Made by a program: the position numbers and the translations under genes. Below the pieces are notes generated by a model, which saw only the letters and a program-made list of their open reading frames with translations, was not told where the DNA came from and made no database searches. This document shows positions 17,193 through 24,453 of a DNA stretch of 45,318 bases, in pieces. How positions within the stretch are numbered: position 1 is the stretch's first letter; each line of letters begins with the position of its first letter. Source of the stretch: Candidatus Phascolarctobacterium caballi (GTDB taxonomy: Bacteria > Bacillota > Negativicutes > Acidaminococcales > Acidaminococcaceae); contig JAGHTS010000213.1 of the NCBI GenBank assembly GCA_018065225.1, positions 1 through 45,318 of the forward strand. The letters run 5' to 3'.

Positions 17193-18327
17193 TAGAAAAT
17201 ACCCAGACATTGACTTTGTGGAAACTGACACAGAAACCATTGAAAGCAGCTTAATTGCATTATATGAAAGTCTGGTGCAGCAGGTGCCGGGGCGTGAAAG
17301 ATACAAACTGTACCCAGCTTCACCAGAAAGACTGTTCATATCATGGATAACGTCAGTGATTGTTCAACAACGTGTATTGATAAATGAAACGGCAAAGAAA
17401 AACGTACCGAGATATGCAGACGGTGAATATTTGGACAGCTTGGCAGAATTATTCAAAGACATTGAAAGGCTGCCAGCAAGTCCGGCGTCAGCAATATTCC
17501 GCTTTTACATATCAGAAGCGCAGAAACAATCAATAATCATTCCGAAAGGCACCAGAATTTCTTTTGACGGTGCCATTTTATTTGAAACAACAGAAAATCT
17601 GGAAATAAAAGCAGGGAACACATACGGCGACATTGAGGGTGTATGCACTACGGCGGGGGAGGTTGGAAACAATCTGGCAGCAGGGCAAGTAAAAGAAATT
17701 GTTGACCTATACGACTACTACCAGAAAGCGGAAAACATAACAGCAACAAGCGGAGGTGCGGAGCAGGAAGACGACGCAAGCTATTATGAAAGAATGCGTG
17801 AGAGCATGGAGAGTTTCAGCACAGCGGGTCCAGTAAACGGCTATATATATTTTACAAAGTCGGTATCAGCGGCAGTTTCAGACGTGGCAGTGACAAGCCC
17901 GCAGGCTTGCGAAGTTGACGTGCGGGTGCTTTTACAGAACGGGGAACAACCGACAGAAGCAGTATTGAAAGAGATTGAAGACGCTTTGAACGCTTCTGAT
18001 ATAAGACCACTGACAGACAGAGTGAAAGTATCGGTTCCACAAACGGTGCCTTTTGACGTGGACGTGACATTTTATATATCACAGCCGAATGCAGCAAGTG
18101 CAGCAATCATTGAAAGCACAGCACGGCAGGCGGTAGAAGATTATATATCATGGCAGCAAAGCAAGATGGGAAGAGATATAAACCCGTCATACTTGACAGC
18201 AAAACTGATGGAAGCAGGCGTGAAGCGTGTTGAAGTCAGAAAGCCAGTATATACGGTTGTTGATGATATAAAAGTTGCAAAGCTGGGAAGTAAAACGGTA
18301 TTGAATGGAGGTATTGAGAATGTCTAA
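17185..18327 (+). CDS. Baseplate J-like protein
   Basis: This 380-aa protein is the wedge component of the baseplate. Family features are YPDIDFVETDTETIE at the N-terminus, RYADGEYLDSLAELF, the middle segment QSIIIPKGTRISFDGAILFET, the ASYYERMRESMESFSTAGPVNGY region and the SDVAVTSPQACEVDVRVL barrel. Length is normal. AGGAGGTGG lies before ATG at 17185. Confidence 0.92.
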   Translation: MSDRKYPDIDFVETDTETIESSLIALYESLVQQVPGRERYKLYPASPERLFISWITSVIVQQRVLINETAKKNVPRYADGEYLDSLAELFKDIERLPASPASAIFRFYISEAQKQSIIIPKGTRISFDGAILFETTENLEIKAGNTYGDIEGVCTTAGEVGNNLAAGQVKEIVDLYDYYQKAENITATSGGAEQEDDASYYERMRESMESFSTAGPVNGYIYFTKSVSAAVSDVAVTSPQACEVDVRVLLQNGEQPTEAVLKEIEDALNASDIRPLTDRVKVSVPQTVPFDVDVTFYISQPNAASAAIIESTARQAVEDYISWQQSKMGRDINPSYLTAKLMEAGVKRVEVRKPVYTVVDDIKVAKLGSKTVLNGGIENV

Positions 18328-19321
18328 AACCATCTATGATACAGACTTTACAACATACCTGCCGGAAGCATTAAAGAAAGACCCTAAAATGGTAGCGCTG
18401 GCAAAGGCTGCAACGGACGAACTATTGAAAGCGTCTGGGCTGGTTGACGACGTTTTAATATATTCCAGATTTGATGAACTACCAGAAGAACTGGTGGACA
18501 TATTGGCGTATGACCTGCACGTAGACTGGTACGACTTCAATTATCCATTAGAAGCAAAACGGGACTTGGTAAAAAACAGCGTAAAGGTGCATAAGAAGAT
18601 GGGCACAAAATACGCCATTGAAACTGCACTGGGCAGTTTGTTTTCTGGAAGTGAGGTTGAAGAGTGGTTCCAGTACAACGGAGAACCGGGACATTTTCAC
18701 ATAATACTTGACGTAACAAACCAGCGAATTACAGCAAGCTATCAAGAAATCATAAGAGCGGTGAAGCTATATAAAAGGCTATCGGCACACATGGACGAAT
18801 TGACCTATCAAGGAAGTATTCACACAGAAATACGGACGCACGGCGAATATTACAGATACAGCACGCCTTTGACTGGAAGATTGAATGCGGGCACATATCC
18901 ATACAGAAACATGAAAGGAAAGCAAGACAATATAACGGTCATTGTTGGAAGCGACAACGCAGGCTTTATCTTCCATGCGCCAGCAGCGGGCACAATGCCA
19001 TACAGAAATACTGTATTCGGTAACAGCACGGCGCATATCGACGCAGAAACGGCGCTAAATGTGTTTGAGTATAGAAATACACCAGCAGGAAAGAAAAAGG
19101 CGGGAGAAACGCCACAGAGAAGCCAGAAAGGGCAAACAAACAGTGCGGAAGTAACAATGCAAGACGCAGCAGAAGCATTCACATATAAAACCGCAGCAAC
19201 CGGGACGGTTCCAGAGAGAAGCACAACGCAAAGAACGCAGGGTGGAGCGGTGGAAAATTCCGTGCAAGCAACGGGTTATTCATACACGGTAAAATCGTGT
19301 GGAAGCACCCGGAAATTATAA
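18320..19321 (+). CDS. Tail protein I (baseplate wedge/fibre attachment)
   Basis: This 333-aa protein has the P2 gpI-type N-terminal half (YLPEALKKDPKMVALAKAAT, ILAYDLHVDWYDFNYPLEAKRDLV, HKKMGTKYAIETAL). The C-terminal third is extra: repeated phrases around PYRNMKG, PYRNTVFGN, EYRNTPAGKKKAG and PERSTT suggest diverged repeats with a (P/E)YRNT core. That part may anchor fibres. The start at 18320 lies eight bases inside the J gene; GGAGG is correctly spaced. Confidence 0.85.
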   Translation: MSKTIYDTDFTTYLPEALKKDPKMVALAKAATDELLKASGLVDDVLIYSRFDELPEELVDILAYDLHVDWYDFNYPLEAKRDLVKNSVKVHKKMGTKYAIETALGSLFSGSEVEEWFQYNGEPGHFHIILDVTNQRITASYQEIIRAVKLYKRLSAHMDELTYQGSIHTEIRTHGEYYRYSTPLTGRLNAGTYPYRNMKGKQDNITVIVGSDNAGFIFHAPAAGTMPYRNTVFGNSTAHIDAETALNVFEYRNTPAGKKKAGETPQRSQKGQTNSAEVTMQDAAEAFTYKTAATGTVPERSTTQRTQGGAVENSVQATGYSYTVKSCGSTRKL

Positions 19322-19336
19322 AGGAGGTGAGAAGCT

Positions 19337-19648
19337 ATGTTGACGCAGAATGCAATCAATGATTTTAAGAATTTCATTGATAATACGATTGCATACGCAA
19401 AAGTCACGGTGAACGGTGCCACAAGTGAAAAAGTGATACACCGCAGGGAACGTCTGGCAGATGGCAGGGTTGCTGTATATATCCAGATAACACCAGAGAT
19501 AAGCGGAGCAGCAACCGTGCAGAGAGTGCAGCTATACAACAAGCATAAAGAGTTGTGGGCTGACAAAGCGGTAAATATTCCGCTTAACAATGTGCAAGAG
19601 GGTGTTTTATACCGTTTTGTATTCGACTTTGTAGAAAAGGAGGTGTAA
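19337..19648 (+). CDS. Unknown tail-fibre-associated protein
   Basis: This 103-aa protein lies 15 bases after tail protein I behind AAGGAGGTGAG. It has a beta-strand-rich body (ERLADGRVAVYIQITPEISGAATVQRVQLYN). Proteins of this type often follow tail protein I in Clostridia phages and probably form part of the fibre base. No enzymatic motif is seen. Confidence 0.55.
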   Translation: MLTQNAINDFKNFIDNTIAYAKVTVNGATSEKVIHRRERLADGRVAVYIQITPEISGAATVQRVQLYNKHKELWADKAVNIPLNNVQEGVLYRFVFDFVEKEV

Positions 19649-19652
19649 AGGA

Positions 19653-20147
19653 ATGTACGAACCTAAATTGTGGCAAGACCACGTAACGGAATATGAAGAC
19701 CGTTACACTGAAAGCAGAAATGATGATGGAACTATCACCCACACACCAGTTGAGGGCGAAGTTATCCAGCAGGGAACCCCACAGAACGCAAAGAACTTCA
19801 ACCACATGGAGCAGGGCATATCTAATGCAACAGAGTTGGCGGCGCTTCTGACAATTACAACCATTCACGGGCAGCAGGCAATCAAAGATTTGCAGGGAGA
19901 AACAAAGAGTGTTTCAATGAGCAATTCGCAGCAGTACCCGTTCAACAATTCAAAAACAACAGTTGCTTTGTCGGAAGAAAGAAACCATCTTGACTACACC
20001 GTGGAAGCGGAAGTGGAAGAGTGCAACGGCGGCTTTGTCGGTGATATTGTCGTTTCAGAAAAGCTATTAAATGGCTTCAAGATTGCATACACTGGCAGCG
20101 CAACCAGCGTGAAAGTAAAAGTATATGTGAAAGGCGGGTTTTATTGA
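19653..20147 (+). CDS. Tail-fibre-associated protein
   Basis: This 164-aa protein has an N-terminal LWQDHVTEYEDRYTES and GTPQNAKNFNHMEQGISNA, a motif common at the N-termini of Firmicutes tail fibres, where it joins the fibre to the baseplate. The second half is beta-rich (TVEAEVEECNGGFVGDIVVSEKL). It may be a short fibre or an adaptor for the DGR target downstream (inference). Confidence 0.6.
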   Translation: MYEPKLWQDHVTEYEDRYTESRNDDGTITHTPVEGEVIQQGTPQNAKNFNHMEQGISNATELAALLTITTIHGQQAIKDLQGETKSVSMSNSQQYPFNNSKTTVALSEERNHLDYTVEAEVEECNGGFVGDIVVSEKLLNGFKIAYTGSATSVKVKVYVKGGFY

Positions 20148-20335
20148 TGGCAGCAGGCGTAATTATTAAGGACGAAGCGAAAAAGCAGCACGAAAATGAA
20201 ATTTTACGTTCATTTGGAGTGCAGCAGGGACAAGCAACAGCCGCACAGAGAGAAGCGGCAGAGGTAATTGCAGCCCGCACAAGCGAGGTTGCAGGAATGC
20301 AGAATGGAGGTAAGAAATATTATGGCTTCTACTAA
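20147..20335 (+). CDS. Small helical protein, unknown
   Basis: This 62-aa protein starts ATG at 20147, overlapping the preceding stop (TTGATGG). It is polar and helical (IIKDEAKKQHENEILRSFGV, then AQREAAEVIAARTSEVAGM). It overlaps the next gene by 14 bases and carries that gene's ribosome site. No family was recognised. It could be a trimerisation helix or chaperone for the tail-tip genes. Confidence 0.5.
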   Translation: MAAGVIIKDEAKKQHENEILRSFGVQQGQATAAQREAAEVIAARTSEVAGMQNGGKKYYGFY

Positions 20336-20678
20336 CAAAATTATTGTAATTGAGAAGACACCGGGAACACACATTGAATATGCGCTTTCTGGTGGTAAGA
20401 AAATCACTTTTGGTGATGATGAATTGACAATCAATCTTGCAAGCCGTGAAAGAGATTATGAAGTTTCATTGGACATTTGTATTGATGAAGAAGACGGCGT
20501 GGTAATTGGCACTGGTGGCAAGGCGCAGAAGTATGCTGCACAAGTTATAATTCCAGCACGCAGATATGATGTAATCGAAGACGGGGAAGACGAGCAGGGA
20601 AACCCAAGAGAAGTGCCAGTGCCTATTCCTTTTGATATGTCATTATGTACACTTATTTTATGGGGATTGGAGGTATAA
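20322..20678 (+). CDS. Unknown protein directly before DGR target
   Basis: This 118-aa acidic protein is predicted beta-rich (ASTNKIIVIEKTPGTHIEYAL, KKITFGDDELTINL). The end, PVPIPFDMSLCTLILWGLEV, is unusual. It starts at 20322 after TGGAGGTAAG and ends three bases before the DGR target gene. Tight coupling suggests that it is a partner or adaptor of the variable receptor-binding protein. No known family was recognised. Confidence 0.55.
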   Translation: MASTNKIIVIEKTPGTHIEYALSGGKKITFGDDELTINLASRERDYEVSLDICIDEEDGVVIGTGGKAQKYAAQVIIPARRYDVIEDGEDEQGNPREVPVPIPFDMSLCTLILWGLEV

Positions 20679-20681
20679 AAA

Positions 20682-21722
20682 ATGTCTAATTTTGATGATT
20701 TAGCAATGGCGGTAGCGTCCTTTGGAGGAAACAACGCCGTAAAGTTTGATGATTTGGGTATGCCATCAATTATGGTGGGTATTCCTAAAATGAAGTATTC
20801 TGACCTTATCACCGGGGGCACACAAGAAACATTGCCTTGGTGGATTGTTGATGGAGTAGAAAAGGAAGTTATCTGGGTATCAAAATACATTAACTGCGTT
20901 GTAAACGACAGAGCGTATTCGTTGCCTATGAAAGACCCTAAATGCTATATCAATTTTGACCAAGCATTAGCAGCTTGTAGAAAGAAAGGCGCTGGCTGGC
21001 ACTTAAACCAGAACGGCGTATTTGCAGCAATCAACCTTTGGTGCCAGCGTAACGGCTTTATCCCAAGAGGTAACACAAACTGGGACAGAAGCTATGTAAA
21101 GGCATACGAAAAGGGTATCAACACATACATTGACGGTTCGCACGGCGGCGGTAGAACTGCAACTGGTTCTGGTCCTATGACATGGAACCACGACGGAACA
21201 CCAGCGGGAATTGCTGACCTTTGCGGCAACTGCTGGGAGTGGGTAGCTGGTATGCGTATCAAAAATGGTGAAATTCAGATTATCCCATACGGTAACAGCA
21301 TGAAGTCAGATTGCGACATGAGCGACGCAAGCACAGAATGGAAAGCAATCAAGCCGGACGGTTCACTTGTGGCACCGGGAACAGCAGGAACACTGCATTA
21401 TGATTATGTTTCCGGCAAAATCGTTATCAACACAAGCACAAGCGCAACCGCAAGTTGGAATACACCTTTTGGAAATGTGGCAGCAGCAAGTGGCGTAACA
21501 ATTCCACAGATTGCAGTTGCAGCTGGTTTGATTAAGGATAGCGCAGACAACTACGGCACAAGCGGTCACCAGCAGTATGTCAATACTGACGGTGAGCGTC
21601 TGCCTCTCCGGGGTTCGAGCTTCAGCGGCACTTCCAGCGGTGGTGGCGCTGCGTTGCTCTTGCACCACGGGCGTACTCTCAGCAACAGCTACGTTTCGTT
21701 CCGCTCCGCTTTATATGAGTAA
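20682..21722 (+). CDS. DGR variable protein, C-type-lectin/FGE-sulfatase fold
   Basis: This 346-aa protein is the retroelement target and probable receptor-binding tip. The segment GIADLCGNCWEWVAGMRI (about residues 181-198) is the formylglycine-generating-enzyme-type C-type lectin hallmark. The last 40 residues are the variable region: scaffold residues LP.RGSSF, GGGAAL and SFRSA stay fixed, while residues 309, 315, 316, 319, 326, 328-330, 333, 336 and 337 differ from the template-coded residue. N-terminal residues 1-90 are likely the attachment part. In known DGRs this fold displays many ligand-binding faces with little loss of stability. It is the last structural gene before avd. Confidence 0.93.
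   Translation: MSNFDDLAMAVASFGGNNAVKFDDLGMPSIMVGIPKMKYSDLITGGTQETLPWWIVDGVEKEVIWVSKYINCVVNDRAYSLPMKDPKCYINFDQALAACRKKGAGWHLNQNGVFAAINLWCQRNGFIPRGNTNWDRSYVKAYEKGINTYIDGSHGGGRTATGSGPMTWNHDGTPAGIADLCGNCWEWVAGMRIKNGEIQIIPYGNSMKSDCDMSDASTEWKAIKPDGSLVAPGTAGTLHYDYVSGKIVINTSTSATASWNTPFGNVAAASGVTIPQIAVAAGLIKDSADNYGTSGHQQYVNTDGERLPLRGSSFSGTSSGGGAALLLHHGRTLSNSYVSFRSALYE
21601..21711 (+). repeat. DGR variable repeat (VR)
   Basis: This 111-bp stretch at the 3' end of the target gene aligns without gaps to the template at 22317-22427. There are 14 differences, and every one is at a template A (A to G, C or T). The right end, with no A in the last 19 bases (TTTCGTTCCGCTCCGCTT region), is the likely initiation-of-mutagenic-homing (IMH) segment. 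The coding frame places the changes mainly in AAC-derived codons. Confidence 0.97.
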
Positions 21723-21748
21723 CTGGGAACTGGGCACAGATAAACTGC

Positions 21749-21770
21749 GGGGATTGCGGCAGCAATCCCC
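21749..21770 (+). other. Hairpin/cruciform after VR (IMH-associated)
   Basis: A perfect 9-bp inverted repeat, GGGGATTGC and GCAATCCCC, with loop GGCA lies 37 bases after VR and 26 after the target stop codon. It is not followed by a T-run, so it is a poor terminator. In the Bordetella phage DGR a similar short hairpin after VR strongly stimulates retrohoming. The same job is inferred here. Confidence 0.7.
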
Positions 21771-21802
21771 ATATAAAAATATTGTGAAAAGGTGGTTGAA
21801 AT

Positions 21803-22252
21803 ATGCCAGAAGATACAGCAGAACAGTTGCCCAAGCTGGATAATGTGTGCGACAATGCAACACCAGAAGACTTCAAAATGAAAAACAAAGTCTATGAGTT
21901 GCTAAAGTATGCAGGACCACAGCTGGAAGAGTTTCCACGGGCAAAACGTGAACTTGCCAGAAAAATTGATGAAACAATGCTGGAAGTGTTGCGCTTGGTG
22001 GTAACGCTGGAAAATAAGCACTATAAGAAAACCACGCTTGGTGACTTGGACAATGAACTTGACGTGCTGCGGCACCTTGTCAGATTGGCGGCAGACGCAG
22101 ACTACACAAGAAGCAAGAAACCATGTTTGCCAATCAAGAAATATGAAATGATGGCAAGATACATCAATGAAATAGGGAACATGATTGGTGGATATTATAA
22201 GTCACTGAATGGCAGCCCGCAGAGTAGCGGAAACAATGCCAAAAAGAAATGA
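21803..22252 (+). CDS. avd: DGR accessory protein Avd (four-helix bundle)
   Basis: This 149-aa protein fits the Avd family: KVYELLKYAGPQLEEFPRAKRELARKIDETMLEVLRLVV forms helices 1-2, and LGDLDNELDVLRHLVRLAADA and YEMMARYINEIGNMIGGYYKSL helices 3-4. Avd makes a basic pentameric barrel that binds the reverse transcriptase and template RNA and is needed for mutagenic cDNA synthesis. The basic C-terminus (NNAKKK) agrees with RNA binding. AAAGGTGG precedes the start. A terminator hairpin follows directly. Confidence 0.9.
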   Translation: MPEDTAEQLPKLDNVCDNATPEDFKMKNKVYELLKYAGPQLEEFPRAKRELARKIDETMLEVLRLVVTLENKHYKKTTLGDLDNELDVLRHLVRLAADADYTRSKKPCLPIKKYEMMARYINEIGNMIGGYYKSLNGSPQSSGNNAKKK

Positions 22253-22253
22253 T

Positions 22254-22279
22254 AAAAAGCAGGGTAAAACCTGCTTTTT
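22254..22279 (+). terminator. Terminator hairpin between avd and template RNA
   Basis: A perfect 10-bp stem, AAAAAGCAGG with CCTGCTTTTT, encloses loop GTAAAA. It begins just after the avd stop. It should end most late transcription before TR, so the template RNA either comes from read-through or from its own promoter in the short gap 22280-22316, where no clear consensus promoter was seen. Confidence 0.8.
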
Positions 22280-22692
22280 GTATTTGGGGAATAAGCCGTT
22301 AATAGAGGACTTGCCGTGCCTATCCGGGGTTCGAGCTTCAACAACACTTCCAACGGTGGTGGCGCTGCGTTGAACTTGAACAACGAGCGTACTAACAGCA
22401 ACAACAACGTTTCGTTCCGCTCCGCTTCACCCCATTTTGCCAGTAGTCGTGCCCATACGTGGACACGTCCAGTGCGCTTGGGTTAAAGGGGCTTATTTCC
22501 ATTCCAAAGGGGGACCAGAACAGCTGGGAACCGTAGGAAAAAGATTGAATTGCCGTAACGATAGTTAGTAAGTAGCAAAGCTGCTGAAAGTCAGTACCGG
22601 GAAACTGAATGTATATATCACGTTTGGACTGCGTAGACCCGCAGTTTGATTTGTACGGCGCTTATTTTGGTTAGTTAAGGAGGGAAAAGCAA
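22280..22692 (+). ncRNA. DGR template RNA region (TR plus structured downstream spacer)
   Basis: This 413-base gap holds no gene. It contains TR at 22317-22427 and then about 265 bases up to the reverse transcriptase. In Bordetella phage BPP-1 the RNA after TR is essential for priming and for binding RT-Avd. Local hairpins here support folding: TGGAC/GTCCA around 22460, and CTGCG/CGCAG around 22629-22643. Exact RNA ends cannot be read from sequence. Confidence 0.8.
22317..22427 (+). repeat. DGR template repeat (TR)
   Basis: This 111-bp template has 26 adenines; 14 are changed in VR, while none of the other 85 bases differ. Ten AAC codons appear when read in the VR frame, which is the usual DGR design because mutated AAC gives many amino acids and never a stop. 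Flanking sequence diverges at once: the position after 22427 is C where VR has T. Confidence 0.97.
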
Positions 22693-23790
22693 ATGCAGAC
22701 AATAAAAAATATTTTCCCCATGATATATGACTTTGAAAATCTGTTCAATGCTTATAAAGCCGGGATAAAGTGCAAAAGATACCGGGAAGACGTAATGCGT
22801 TATACGGATAAGCTGGAAGAAAACTTGATTGAGTTGCAAAACGAACTTATCTGGAAAACCTACACAGTAGGGAGATACAACATATTTTATGTGTACGAAC
22901 CTAAAAAGCGCATGATTATGTCATTGCAGTTCAAAGATAGAGTGGCACAGCACGCCATATATAGGCAGCTGAACCCGTATTTTGAAAAGCAGTTTATACA
23001 TGACAGCTACGCTTGCAGAGTGGGAAAAGGGACGCACAAAGCAGTCAACCGCTTGCATAATTGGTTGAAGCAGACTGACAGAAAACCGCAACGCTATTAT
23101 TACTTAAAGCTGGACGTATCAAAGTATTTTTACAGAATAGACCATGAAATTTTGATGAATATTTTGCGGAAAAAGATTGCTGATGAAGATTTGTTGCACG
23201 TCTTGTCAGTGATTATAAACTGCGAAGAAACAAAATTTGGTCTTCCAATGGGTGCAGACATTGGGGACGTGGCGTTTGATGAATTGCTGGGAGAAGTTGG
23301 GCTGCCTATTGGCAATTTGACTTCACAAATGTTCGCAAATCTATACTTGAACGAACTTGACCAGTTCTGCAAACACAAATTGCACCTGCATTATTACATA
23401 CGCTATATGGACGACATAATAATACTGCATAAAGACAAAAAGTACCTTGAAAAAGTAAAAAGGAAAATTGCAGAGTTTCTGGAAAGTGAACTGCATTTGC
23501 AGCTAAACAAAAAGACTTGCATTAGACCAACCAGCATGGGCATTGAGTTTGTGGGCTTCCGTATCTGGTCAACACATATAAAGTTGCGTAAGAAGACAGC
23601 AAAGAAGCTGAAAAGACGCTTGCAATATATGTTTGCAGCGTATGCAGCGGGAGAAATTGACAAAGATACACTGGATAGGTCAGTTGCTTCATATCGTGGA
23701 ATTTTGAAGCATTTTAACAGTTACGGTCTGCGCCAAAGCCTTAACGAAATTTATGTAAAGGAGGTGACGCAGAATGGAACAGAGTTTTGA
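22693..23790 (+). CDS. DGR reverse transcriptase
   Basis: This 365-aa enzyme copies the template RNA with errors at adenines. The palm motif A is YYLKLDVSKYFYRID with Asp141, and the catalytic YMDD is at residues 238-241. The DGR-type motif GLPIGNLTSQ (203-212) has the SQ ending that separates these enzymes from retroviral and group II forms. A preceding insertion, GLPMGADIGDVAFDELLGEV (183-202), is present in some DGR enzymes. AGGAGGG lies before the ATG. The 3' end overlaps the XhlA-like gene by 17 bases, which ties the element to the lysis operon. Confidence 0.97.
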   Translation: MQTIKNIFPMIYDFENLFNAYKAGIKCKRYREDVMRYTDKLEENLIELQNELIWKTYTVGRYNIFYVYEPKKRMIMSLQFKDRVAQHAIYRQLNPYFEKQFIHDSYACRVGKGTHKAVNRLHNWLKQTDRKPQRYYYLKLDVSKYFYRIDHEILMNILRKKIADEDLLHVLSVIINCEETKFGLPMGADIGDVAFDELLGEVGLPIGNLTSQMFANLYLNELDQFCKHKLHLHYYIRYMDDIIILHKDKKYLEKVKRKIAEFLESELHLQLNKKTCIRPTSMGIEFVGFRIWSTHIKLRKKTAKKLKRRLQYMFAAYAAGEIDKDTLDRSVASYRGILKHFNSYGLRQSLNEIYVKEVTQNGTEF

Positions 23791-24037
23791 AAGAGAAGTG
23801 CTTGACAGATTAAAGACAATCGAAATCAAACTTGACGGCTACGGGGACGTAAAAGCCAAAGTCTATGAGAATGAGCGCAAAATACTTTTGCACGAAAGCG
23901 AAATCAAAGACATACGGCAGGACTTTGAAAAGCAGCAAGAAGAAACACGCTGGCTGAAAAGAACAGTAATTGCAGCAATAATTACCGGGCTTATTGGCAT
24001 TCTTGTTGCGTTTTTAAGGGTTGGAATTGGAGTATAG
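23774..24037 (+). CDS. XhlA-like haemolysin/holin accessory protein
   Basis: This 87-aa protein has an N-terminal helix-rich cytoplasmic part (EREVLDRLKTIEIKLDGYGD, LLHESEIKDIRQDFEKQQEE) and one C-terminal membrane segment (TVIAAIITGLIGILVAFLRVG). This is the layout of XhlA of PBSX, which associates with the membrane and helps lysis. It starts inside the RT gene behind AAGGAGGTGACG. Confidence 0.85.
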   Translation: MEQSFEREVLDRLKTIEIKLDGYGDVKAKVYENERKILLHESEIKDIRQDFEKQQEETRWLKRTVIAAIITGLIGILVAFLRVGIGV

Positions 24038-24051
24038 GAGGAAAAGGCGAA

Positions 24052-24435
24052 ATGAAATACTTATTGTTTTTCGTTATCGGCTTTCTGGCAGCATTCACAC
24101 TGTTTGTGATATATAACCTGCCTGCATTAAGGCTGAAACGAAAGAAGAGAAAAGAAGAATTGGAAAAGAACCCAGACAGAAAAACCAGCGCAACAAAGAT
24201 TGTGTTGTTTTCTATACTTTTAACCTACTACATAGCATTTGCGGTGGGTGTATGGGCTGTATTGACACAAGACGTGTACCAGCTGTCAGTATTACTGACA
24301 TTTGTTGGAGGGGTGACAGCTGCGGCAGTGGCTTTCTATTGCTGGAAAGCAAAAGCGGAAAATCTATTGAAAATTAAAGCTGCACACCCGGACTTATGCG
24401 GCTCATTGTCTGATTTTTCCAATATGTCACAGTAA
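24052..24435 (+). CDS. Small membrane protein of lysis cassette
   Basis: This 127-aa protein has three predicted membrane segments: residues 1-22 (YLLFFVIGFLAAFTLFVIY), about 48-70 and about 78-100. A basic stretch (LRLKRKKRKEELEKNPDRK) lies between the first two. It sits between XhlA-like and endolysin genes. It could be a holin or antiholin, but no holin family was recognised with certainty. Confidence 0.6.
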   Translation: MKYLLFFVIGFLAAFTLFVIYNLPALRLKRKKRKEELEKNPDRKTSATKIVLFSILLTYYIAFAVGVWAVLTQDVYQLSVLLTFVGGVTAAAVAFYCWKAKAENLLKIKAAHPDLCGSLSDFSNMSQ

Positions 24436-24453
24436 TGACGGGAGGTGCAAGAA

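Noticed and set aside
21749..21770. Rho-independent terminator after the DGR target
   Set aside because: No T-run follows the stem and avd continues in the same direction 32 bases later; a DGR hairpin role fits better.
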